A stretch of DNA of 64,000 nucleotides from Pelecanus crispus (Eukaryota > Chordata > Aves > Pelecaniformes > Pelecanidae), in NCBI RefSeq assembly GCF_030463565.1, contig NC_134643.1:40400221-40464220 (forward strand), read 5' to 3'. The notes under the pieces were generated by a model. It saw nothing but the letters and a program-made list of their open reading frames with translations. It had not been told where the DNA came from and ran no database searches. Both the position numbers and the translations under genes were made by a program. This document shows, piece by piece, positions 36,917 through 48,039 of the stretch (within the stretch, counting starts at the first letter, position 1; every line of letters begins with the position of its first letter).

Positions 36917-39717
36917 CCCCAAACAAAACCCAATTACATTTCCTCTGGGCATTTGCATCTCTTTGCACTTTATGAGTAACATCTTTTGAGTAAGCCTCAA
37001 ATGTGAATTGCTATAAAACATACTGTTAATCTCCTCTCATCTTCAAGAAGCGGCACAGACTGGTTCAAGTGGTGGATCTCCCTGTGCTACTGGCCTGGTT
37101 CTGTTTTTCAGTTTGGTGACAGATGCCAAACAATTGTCTGGCAAGCTAGTTTTAATTCAGGCATTGATAAGAAGGTCTCAGCACATTCAGTCTTTTCAGA
37201 GACAGATTACAGTGTATATGCAAGGTCTAGTTTCAAATCACCAAGGTACTAAAACTAAAATTCTCCCTCTGTGCACAGAAAATAGACAAGAGTTTAAGTT
37301 TTCAAAGCAGTAGTAATTTTTATGGCCAACGATTAGCTACTTTGAAAGAATGCTCGGCACTCCCTGAATATCTTCAAATGTCTCCAGCTGTGTAATTAAA
37401 ATCAGTAATCACTTCACAGCTAGACAAGCAGCTGAATTTGGCATAAAACCTTTATGTATATAGCCTTTACTAGTCATGTTCTTGTACTCTGATGGGTAGA
37501 CCACTATTTGAGAAAAGAGATTATGAAAGAGATACAAAAAAGTGTTCGAGCATATTCACATCGTTCCCATCAACCAGTCAAATGATCTCAGCGACGGTGA
37601 TTCAGTCCCCAAACTCTTCAGAAAACATTCATCTTTTTACCACCAAACTCACACTAGGAAATCCCTGTACAGCAGTATTTCTGCAGAGTGTACAGATGTG
37701 CTGAGCAGTAACAGACAGCTCAGCTTGCCCGCGTAGGCAGGCAGCTATTCCAAACTCTTCATTTTCTCTTGTGACATAGAGGAGTACTCAAGAGTCCGTG
37801 ACCTGCTTTCTCCTGTAATTTCATCATGGCTTTGTAAAAAGGTTGTACTAAAATTATGAAAGGAAAAAGCAAACCGGATGGAAACCTGGGCCCGGTTCTG
37901 GGGGAGGAGGATGCCCACAGCTGCTCGGCTGGTAGAAGTGGGTCAGTTTGCATGGCACCACTCTTATGCTGAAAAGCTTCTCTCTCCTTCTACCTTTGTG
38001 TACCATTTTTCAGTTTTCTCTCTCCCTGATTTTTTTACCTTCTTCCTTGCTTATCTTTTCAAATTTAATTTTTAAAAGTTTTTCCCCTCTGTTCTCTTAA
38101 CCCAGGACATCCCTGAGCATCTTGGCAATGCCAACACAGGGTGCACATACAGCTTTATGAGTAATGTCAACTGGGACTTGGGCCAGAAGATTGCGAAGCT
38201 GCAGAAACTACAGCCTCCATCCCGGAAAGATTTCTTGGTGTTGGAAAAGGACATTATTTAAGACATGAACTGAGCAGACTGCTCAGAGGCAGCTGTGTCA
38301 CTAATCTAAAGTCCTGTGAGAAACAAATTTTGAAATGTAATTTTAAAAAGTAATGAAACAGAATGTCTGGACAATATTCAGAAACTACAGTGATAAGTTA
38401 GGACATACAGAGGTATAAGTAACCTAACCAGCCGCTGGTGAACAACACTGACATTGAACCTTTCAGCTGGCATGGCCATGTTAACGGCAGGCAGCAAAAC
38501 AAACTACATTAAGAAAAATCATTATAGTTGAAATTTATCGGCAAGAGTAGTCTTTCATTTAAAAAGGAAAATAACTATGTAGGAAATGTTTGCTTGCAGT
38601 GTATTTCCATAGTTGGAGTGACTGCCACAGAATGGCTGTAACGTTGGTTCTCCAACAGTAGCACCAGAGAATAAAAACGAGGGAAACAACAGCGCAGTAG
38701 GCAACAAGATGATGTTCCAGAGCATTTTTTCCATTGGAGGTGCCATTCTCCCTCTGGTGAACTTAAACCTATTGGTAATAAACGTGATTCCCCCAGTTAC
38801 TTTTCCCTTGGAAGTAGTCCTCAAGCTCTGAGAAGTCTGTGACCTTCAGTCAGAGATTGCTGCCATGGTGCCATCTTCCCAGCTTTCATTCAACAATGAA
38901 AAAGGTTATACAAAGTTATAAAAAAGAGATTGTATTGTAAAGACTCCTAAAAGTTATAGAAAAATAAAATATCACAAAATATACATAGCACTTAGAGAGA
39001 AACAACAGGTGCCACGTCAAAATAAGCATTGAGAATTTCACTTCAGATCAGGGAAATTTTTAGGGTTTTTTCCAATTAAAACGATGGGGAAACTTTGTGT
39101 TACCATCTAAAAGATAGCATTGCTTATTGCAATGAATATAATTAAATCTAATTTAGCAGATATTAATGATGATAGTGGTTAGATCTAGAAACCAAGGAGA
39201 TAATAATGAAGTTCACATTTCCTACATTCTTATTTATTTTACAAACTTCAGAAGAAGTAAAATACTGGTTATATCTAACTCTGGATAGCTTCCTTGTCTG
39301 CATTTTCACTCTTTAGCCTATTTTTAGGCTTTAATCTTTACTTAGTCTGTAGCATAATACATAAAAACATGCACAAGGTTTTAAATTATGGAAGAGATGT
39401 TTTAACAAACACCTTCTTTAAGGGCTTCTTAAACAAATCAGAAATATTCCATCTCTTATTATTTGTAGATTTAGTAAAGTTTTTACGGAATCCTTATGTG
39501 CGAATTTGCAATTAGAGACCTGAGCACTGACTTTAAAAACTCCCATACATCCGCCAATTAATTTTGTAACTGTGACAGAAGTTTAAATCATCTAATATGC
39601 TTGTAGGAGTGAAGTGAATCTAATGAGAAAGTTGTTGATGTTCTCCATATGAAAATAGCTACTTTTCATTTTTTAAAACATAGACCCATAGTTTCCAGTG
39701 AACAACTAATGAAAAAC

Positions 39718-39737
39718 TTTTTTTTTTTTTTTTTTTT
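39718..39737 (+). repeat. T20 homopolymer
   Basis: Uninterrupted run of 20 thymines. Confidence 0.95.
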
Positions 39738-41875
39738 AACAATTTAATATCAGTACTGGACTTTCCAATTTTTGAGTTTCCAGGAGAAAATCAACACTTA
39801 TGTAGAAAAGCATCAAAAACAATAATTTCTTCAGAAAACCAATTTTCTACTAGCAGAAAACAAGTCCAATGGAAAAAGGCTTCCAGTCTCAATCAAAGCT
39901 TCAGAGCTACCATTTCCTACAAAAAAAGGGAAAAATTTCCTTTGCCATCATTCTTCTGATTATTTGTATTTGTTACATTAGCAGAAGGAGGTTAAATCTG
40001 TATTGCTCTGTGTGGGCTGGGAAAATCACATGGTAGCATTAGTTTTAATTATTTGTTTCCTATCTCTAATAAAAACTTTCAGTACTTGTACCCATTTGGG
40101 AAGAAGTTTTTATCAGTCTCACTGCAAACTTTAGTGAATCCTGACCCAATACCAGACACCAAATAAGCTCTTCAGGGGTTCTAAAATGTCTCTTCACATT
40201 TCCAGGTTTAGATTAGATTGTTTGAAAGCAAATTTTTCAACATGAGAATTCCTTTCCATGGGAAGGAGCATTTTTCTAGCAGATTTCCCTTCATTCAGCT
40301 TAACAGTTCCATAAAAATCAGAAATTTTTTTGCCTTGATATACAGCTAGCCTGTTTCAAAACTTGCAGGCAAACTCTGAAAATTATCCCAGGTCTGAAAT
40401 GTTTGCCCAAACATCTGAACATACTGAGGTTTGTTTTTACTAATCTGTCACTTCTGAAAACCAAACATTTTATTTATCATATACTCCTGTAACCACACAG
40501 CAAAGAACAGGAGATAATTTATCAATCTGCAACCTCTCTCTTATCTCGGTTCTGATAATGAGGTTAGGCATAAGCCTAACCCTTCCAGACAAAACTTCAT
40601 GCTGCAGCTCTAAGAAATTCTCTGTTTTACTTTTCAGAAGTGTAGAAAAGATGAGTTGCTCCCTTCTTCCTATTTTCAGAGAAACCTTACATGTTCATCT
40701 CACCTAAAACACATTCTTTATTATTTATTCATTTCCAATACTGGGTTACCAACATAAACTGAAGTTCATAACTGCAAGTAGCATAAAAAGTACCAATGGA
40801 AAACAGTTAAGAAATGAAAAACGAAATCTAAATTTACATTCTTACTGCCAAAAGGTTTCCAAAGTAAAATAGCATAAACAAAGCTTCTTGTTTCTGGTTC
40901 TTTCTCTTGCCAGTAGCTTGACCCATGAGCAACGTAACAACCTGAAGTCCACGTCTGGGATTTGTGACGCCCAACCATAGACCATGGGAAGTTGGATGTC
41001 TGAGTCTGTGCTCATCACCCGGGGATGACGGAGGAGACCAGGCCCTCAGAGGACACTTCCTCTCATCTGCCTAACGTCCTTGCTGCTGACAGAGCTAGAG
41101 ATGGGCTCTGCAGGGACCTGTCAGCAGCACCTCAGAATTTGCTAGCTAGTTTTCTGCCACCAAAGCTGGAGCAGATGACTCATACAAAGCTATTATCAAA
41201 ATGAGGAAAATGTGTGATGTTTTATCAATTTGCAGGATCGGAGTCTTGGTCACTGATTTGTTTTGTGTTCCCAGTCACTGCCCAGAAGTCCTTGTCAGGT
41301 AACAACTGAATCATTGACAGATTAAAAATGAGAGCATGATGCCAAGGTTGAGCAGGTCCCTGCTTTGGAGGCTTCAACTTCACATGTCAAGTTAAACCAG
41401 ATATTTCATGTGCAAGTGACTGTCTTGCATTTTCTGAGACACGCATGGGTCCTGTCAGACCAACATGTTTTTCTAAACTTAATGAAACCTCTGTTACATG
41501 CGGGAGCAATGATCACTGTGCTGAAGTTGACAAGTTAATGCCTACAAAATAATTATATTGTTCACCAAATGCTCTGCTTGACAAAAAAATTATTCTCCAT
41601 TTTTGAGTTACCAGAGTAAAAATAAGCATCAGAGTTGATAATCCCTAAATCTGGGATTATCTACCTAAAATCTCAGTTATCCTCTTTTTTTTTTTTTTAT
41701 AAAATATGAAAAAAAAAGAGAGAATTTGAATTTTCTTCTGCTATTAAATACTGGCAGGAGTCACATTATAAAGGATAACTACTAAAGGAGAAAGGTTGGT
41801 CAAACCAGAAAATTTAGAGACATATTTGATAAAGAGTATTAACCTAACACAACGCCTGAATAGCTTTAGACCAAC

Positions 41876-41898
41876 AAAAAAAAAAAAAAAAAAAAAAA
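41876..41898 (+). repeat. A23 homopolymer
   Basis: Longest homopolymer in the window, 23 adenines. Assembly length may be uncertain here. Confidence 0.95.
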
Positions 41899-43912
41899 GG
41901 CCACTGCAATGACAAGGAATGTCTAACCTTTATTTTGAAACCTTTGCTTCCCAAATAAGTATCAATACATTGGACTTTCTGGAACAAGCTTTTCATCGGA
42001 GCAGTCCAATTCATCACTTCCATCTTAACATCTGTGTTGAAATCTTTCATTTTTTCTTTGTAATATAATTAACTTGATACATGCACAAAGTACAAGCTTG
42101 ATCTTATACACTTTGAAGTCAATAGTTTTATTTTTATCTTCTGTGGAGCAGGACCAGATACCTGATGAACTAATCTATTGGGGAGCCCTTACACGTCAAG
42201 GCCTAATGCAAAAGATAAATCAGAAAGTCAATCTTCATGATTGCATAGCTTTTAGACTTTACCACAGATATATGATTGCCCCATTCCTTTCACAGTTTAA
42301 TGAACATCATCACCACTCCTTAAATGTGCTGTAGGGGTTGGAAGCAACACTCTTTTGGAAAACTATAGGACAAAATAAACTTTAAATTTGGAAAACAATA
42401 TCATTTTGCATTCAGTCATTTGAAACTAGGGCTACAATTTCCATTGAAGAATCTTACTGGTTCTTGCAGAAACAACCATACCACAGTTTCAAGTCACCTA
42501 GTAAAAGATACACTTTTCAGTCTGTTTTTTCAAAATATTTCAATTCATGTTGCCCTGAGCAAAACAGAAAATGTTTTTAGTTTAGAAGATTTGCCCTTTC
42601 TCTTTTATTTAACCCTAAAGAAGAAAAAAAGATTGATTTCGGAAATACTTAATGCTATGCCTTAACCCTTCATGCTCAAAAAATGTTTACATCTGGTTCT
42701 CATGAGTTAATTTGCTGACAATAAATGGACAGTTCTTCTCAAAATATGGTTTTTTTTAATTTCTCCTTAGAAGAGGAAAGATGTAGGAGTATCTTCTTTT
42801 CTCAAGCATTCATCAGTGAATTCCAGATTAAATTATAGCCATTGATATCTGTGAATTTGGCCAGGGGTTTGGAATTTAAAGGTTAAACAGAGAGAGTGGT
42901 TTCCTAGACTTCAGAAGAAATCTTTTCACTTACATAGTTGTTTAACACTTTTGCTAGTGGTGAAATTCATACAGTTCATCTGATAAGGTCTGCAGCTGCG
43001 TGTTAACCAAGAAAAAGGTGTCACAAATGGATATGTGTTAAGAAGCATGTGTAGCTCCAGCAATGCCATCAGCTTTAGCATAGTTTGTATTTTGTATTTT
43101 ACTTCACCCAAATAAGACTTCCTAACAAATTCTTGAACAGCATAGAATCCTGGTCTGGATCCCCTGAGAGGCTGCATTACTTTCCGTCCTAAATATGTTA
43201 TATTATGTTACATGTCATTGGGTAGTAGACTGCCAAAAATACTCTGGGTCCCACAGAACTGCATTGTAGTTTTTTCTTCTTTCTATGGTCATTACCTTCT
43301 TCCTGGCAGCATCATTCATAAGCCTGAGATGATTGACTGTAATGTCTCTGCCAATCCTGCTTCACATTAGCAGGCCAGTTCTGCTCCAATTTTCCAAACA
43401 CCCATTGGGTACTGATGATGGCTGTGACTGAAAAGGTTATCAGGCATTTGCTGTTGTTCAGTGCAGTCCATACCTTCTTCAAAGCAGCTAACTGTTTAGC
43501 TAATTGTGCTTTAAAGCACAGGCTGACATAATCACATGCCACTGGTTTACCATCAGAATATCTTCAGCTCTTTGCATTGTCTAGAATATACCTCCAGCAG
43601 CAAATTGGAAATATCAACCCTCTATTATTCTAGGTCACTTAACGAATATATATTCAGACCTTGACTACGTAACTCTCATAACCGAGTAACACTCCATGCA
43701 ATGTATTTAAGAGACATTTCTTAAACTGTCACCAATACTTACCCAGCAGGATGTGGAAACTTCTATTCATGCTTTGGGTTCCTCTGTCTTCACAATGTGA
43801 AGTTTCAGAGGTAGTTTAAATGTTTTATAATGACCTATGTAGCAAAAAGAGTGCCTGTTCTGATCATCTAATGTAAGCGAAGGGGAGGAAGAGCCAACAA
43901 AATGCAAATTTG

Positions 43913-43926
43913 GCAGTAGGTGGCTC
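43913..43926 (+). promoter_or_regulatory. CTCF-like motif between IL26 and IL22
   Basis: GCAGTAGGTGGCTC fits 12 of 14 positions of the CTCF core CCASYAGRKGGCRS. It was found by eye in the IL26-IL22 interval. Motif alone does not prove binding. Confidence 0.3.
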
Positions 43927-44448
43927 TGTCAATTTTTGCTCAGGAAGAGGTCCTCCAACCTCTACAATGGAAGTGTTCTCAATGAAGGATGTGGAGCAGG
44001 TGCCTTCCCTAACAGCTGAGAACCTCTGGGAATTACAAATAGTCCATGACTTAGAGGCAGGCTGAGGAAAGGAAAATAGGGCAACGGAAATCAGAATTGT
44101 GTGAACAACGGAGTTTCTCTTTGGTGACCCAACCGAAAAATTAAACCAAAAAATTCATTTTGGGTCAGCCCAAAGCACTTGTCCAACTCAAAATGAAACA
44201 GCTCATTTTGCTTTCAAATCTCTTGTCAACGTTTGAAAGAAAATGTACATAAAATTCTAAACCAAAACACGATTTTGAAACGTAAAATTGAAGTATTTTA
44301 TTTAGAAAATGTCAGAACGAAACATTTCAGCATGATTTTCCTTTTTTGAGCTGTAACTACTGGCTGAATTGAAACTCAGCTTACCTGACTGAGACTACAT
44401 CTTTATTTTCTTTTGATCAGTAATTGTTTGTCCAAGACTTTTCCTCTG

Positions 44449-45050
44449 TGTCATGGTTTAACCCCAGCTGGCAAAGAAGCACCACACAGCTGCTCGCTGA
44501 CCCTCCCTCCCCCAGTGGGATGGGGGAGAGAATTGGAAGGGCAAAAGTAAGAAAACTCATGGGTTGAGATAAGAACAGTTTAATAATTGAAATAAAATAA
44601 AAATTAATAATGATGATAATGATAATAATAATAAAAAATAATAAAAACATTGTAGTGAAAAGGAAAACAACAAAAACAGGAACAAAACCCAGGAAAAACA
44701 AGTGATGCAACCACTCACCACCTGCTGACCGATGCCCAGCCAGTCCCCAAGCAGCAATTGCTGCCCCCCGGCCAACTCACCCCAGTTTATGTACTGAGCA
44801 TGATGTCGTATGGTATGGAATAGCCCTTTGGCCAGTTCGGGTCAGCTGTCCTGGCTGTGCCCCCTCCCAGCATCTTGTGCACCTGGCAAAGCATGGGAAG
44901 CTGAGAACATCCTTGACTAGTGTAAGCACTGCTCAGCAACAACTAAAACATCAGTGTGTTATCAACATTATTCTCCTACTAACTCCAAACCACAGCACTA
45001 TGCTAGCTACTAGGAAGAAAACTAACTCTAACCCAGCTGAAACCAGGACA
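44449..45050 (-). mobile_element. Solo LTR of the same ERVL-type family, inverted
   Basis: A 602-bp LTR on the minus strand, from TGTCCTGG (ending at 45050) to CATGACA (starting at 44449). It is clearly homologous along its length to the LTR at 20379-20968 but inverted. Flanking 5-mers CTCTG (44444-44448) and CACTG (45051-45055) fit a target duplication with one later change. The TATA region here reads TACATAA instead of TATATAA, so this copy has lost its best core-promoter match. ATTAAA is kept. Confidence 0.92.
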
Positions 45051-45055
45051 CACTG

Positions 45056-47256
45056 GTTGTAAGGGAAACCTCCTCCAACTTCTACTTCCTTTGTCTGTTC
45101 AAAACTGACCATCCTTCAACACACCCACAAGTCACACATGCCCTGCAAGAAAACCTATGAAGGAAATTCTGCAAGATTTGCTGTGCAGCATTTCCAGGGC
45201 TCCAGCTCATGAGGTTTCCATGGTAGAGTCTTGCAGCTGGTGGTTTTCAGGGTTGGAGAAGTTAATAAACAGTTGACTTCATTTTTACATTTTTGTGGAC
45301 AAATGGGTTTTCATCTGGGTTTAGTCCCAGTGTGGAAAGCTTGAGAGATTGATTTGACATTTCTGGGTAGGGCAGCTCAACAAGAACAATGTAGAAGAGG
45401 CCTAAAGGAAATAGAAGAAGGAAATAAATTAATCCGTTTGTGAACAGACAATATCAATGAGGAACAGCATGTGTGGTTCATGGTCTAGTCGCTATTTATA
45501 ATCAAGGAAGAAAACAGGTACTTTTAGGGTAAAGTTACGTTATTCTGTCCAAAGGCACAATCTTTATAAACCTCTAATGTAGTTGAGATGAATGACACCT
45601 GGATAATTCCTATTACCCTCCGTTGACTATAAAGGGAGCCTCATGTATTTTGGGGATAGGCTGTGTCTGTCAAATGTCAGTGAGATGAACTCCCCATTTG
45701 GTGCTTAACTTCCCTCCCTTTGCTGTCAGCTGTCACAAGCTCAAGTGGTAAGAGAAAGGATGTTGGCCAACAGCTCTTGACAACATCATTGCTTATGCCA
45801 CAAGAAAGAAAATAAATATCCTACTGAATATAGCAAAAGGTTAAACCCCTAACACTGTAATGTGGTACCAAATCCAGGTTGGCTGTCACTGTTGAAGTCA
45901 CTTCTGCCTTGACTGTGAACAGGCATGTAATTCATATATTGTGAGATGCAAAAGAGAGTATGGAGCAAAATAAACCATGTTGATTGTATCTAGTTTGATG
46001 GGTAACAGGCATCCATCACCCAGATGGATCATATGCCAGTCCAGTATGTGAGTTCCAGCAAGAAAGTGTTATAATTTCAGTTCACATAAACGTTGTTCAA
46101 ATTAGGTATGGATAGACGCTTTTATCTTGAAATCACCTTGTTTCAGGAGCAAGATGGGATAGTTTAATCCCACTTCAATGCTGTCTAACTTCAACAGCTG
46201 ATGTAAGACATGTTGAGACTGTTTTTGGACTAACTTTAATTTCTCTTTGCATTTAATTGATGAAGCTACGAAGCTAGATCAAGGTAGATTTCCTGCCAAC
46301 ATTTTTCCCATATTACAGTATCTATTCATGGGGTGTCTTCTAGATATCCTTTTAGCAAGATTTTTTCATATGAATGCCCCTGATATGCTGTGTTTGCAAA
46401 ACTTCACCCTTCTCACCTGTACTGCCACCCTGAGTCTTTTATTTGAGGACACACTTTGGGGTTTTTTTTTAGGTGCGGACAGGATGTCTGTTGCCCTGAT
46501 GAAGAAATGGTAAAGCCTTGCTCAAGAAGTCTTCACCAGTTGCTGACAATCTACTACTATATATTTCCTCTGGCTTTCTCACTATTTGGATGCTTTTCAC
46601 CTCTTTAACCTTGGTCCAGCCACCAATGTCTCTGGCTGTCACTCCTGTCTTTGCCCAGGGGACATTGCTGAAGGACGTGATAATGATGGATTGCTCTTCA
46701 TTGACTTTGGGTTTTTTCTGTCTGGGAGCTTGCATTGAGAGCAGGCACCAAGCACTTCTCTTCTGAAGTGCTCTCAAACCCCTGGTGTTGCAGAGTGCCG
46801 TTTGTGCTCAGCGTGTCTATGGGGCACTGAGAACACAGCTCTCTGAGTTTTTGGTTAGCAGCTGCTGCCTGACTGCTTGTCTCCATCTCACCTGACCCAG
46901 GGGGGACAATTTGGGACTTTTCACCAGCAGCTATTCAAGACGGGATCTTGGCTATAGGCGTACTGAGGCAGAATCAATGAACCAAACCAATGACTCACAG
47001 GTGTGATGTTATTTTTCCCACCACCCCCCACAAGAAAGGCTGACCCACACGCTCCCTGCTAAGCCCTGGCCTGTGATAAGTTGAAATTTGAGCCTTATGG
47101 TGAAGAAGCATGTCCCCAGACCAAGCTTGCATCCTTTCTGGGTACAAGAATACAGTCACTGGCCCAGCAGCCCCACAGGCATAATATGTGTCATCTCCCT
47201 TGCATTTGAGTAAAAGAGGAAAGCTCTGTAAATGGCAATATTTGAGGACCAAAATA
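45056..47256. other. Gene-free stretch downstream of IL22
   Basis: No supported exon. A 102-codon minus-strand open frame at 46469-46777 overlaps another at 46698-46886. Neither resembles a known family nor joins IL22 by splice signals. Confidence 0.5.
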
Positions 47257-47925
47257 TTTATTATAATAAATTAAAGACTAAGCATTTATAAAACAATCCA
47301 TTTGCATATAAATATCACACAGCATTTTTAATTTCATAGCTCACTATAAGCCTCTGGTACAGCTTCATAAATACATTTTCTTGGATATTTTTCAATTAAT
47401 CTATATAAATAAAAGTACTTTATAATTATTACTTTAAAATAAGTTACCATTAAATATGAATGACAAAAATAATTTCTGAATCAGTCTGAAATACCAGCTT
47501 TTCAGGTAAAAGTCAGAAGGGGGCAACATATGCAAGAGAGATTTCCAAGTAAAAGGCTCAAAACATCCTGGCTACGTATCACTGCCTACCTTGACCAAAG
47601 CTGATTCACAGGTGTCAAATCAGCCTTATAAAATACAGAAGCAGTTGCCTTATTCCAATGGAGATGAGGAAGACAGGACCGTGCCTTTGAAAATAATTAA
47701 TGCCCCATGTTGAAATGGAGCTGCAAACACTGTCCTGGAGTTTTCATTTTCAAAGGCGGCAGCAATACGCTTCCTGTCTGTGCCCACCTAGTTTGCTGGT
47801 TTTGGCACAGGTAAAAAATATACTGCATTGTTGGGGTGGGGGAGAGCGGTCCGCAATAGTTAATCACTTTGAGTTATAGCAAGGGTTTTTTGGAGATATC
47901 TCCTCAAGCCTGATCTGAAATTCTT
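47229..47925 (-). promoter_or_regulatory. IL22: IL22 3' UTR with AU-rich elements
   Basis: The distal part (about 47229-47455) contains around six AUUUA pentamers on the minus strand (plus-strand TAAAT). AUUUA clusters recruit mRNA-decay factors in short-lived cytokine transcripts, so rapid turnover of this mRNA is likely. No clear overlapping UUAUUUAUU nonamer was noticed. Two pentamers lie at or beyond the predicted poly(A) site. Confidence 0.55.
47257..47262 (-). terminator. IL22: Predicted IL22 poly(A) signal AATAAA
   Basis: Seen as tttatt on the plus strand. It is the first canonical signal after the stop codon and gives a 3' UTR of roughly 680 nt. Confidence 0.6.
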
Positions 47926-48039
47926 TCAGTTTTTTGTCTTGTTCCCTCCCTTCTTTGGGGCATCAGTACAGGCATTTTCTATGTAGTCAAACAGTAAATC
48001 CAGTTCTCCAATGGCTTTAGTCTTTCCATTCTCTCCCAA
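47926..48039 (-). CDS. IL22: IL22 coding exon 5 and stop
   Basis: 114 bp, residues 161-197 plus TGA. It starts LGENGKTKAIGELDLLFDYI, then C184 and a lysine-rich tail. The acceptor is TTTCTAG|TTG. Confidence 0.96.
   Translation of the reverse strand: MGENGKTKAIGELDLLFDYIENACTDAPKKGGNKTKN

Larger units (their letters stand above)
36917..44443. other. IL26-IL22 intergenic DNA
   Basis: About 7.5 kb of AT-rich DNA without a supported exon. It contains homopolymers (T20 at 39718-39737, T14 at 41685-41698, A23 at 41876-41898), a 9-bp inverted repeat at 41637-41661 and a CTCF-like motif at 43913. Confidence 0.5.
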
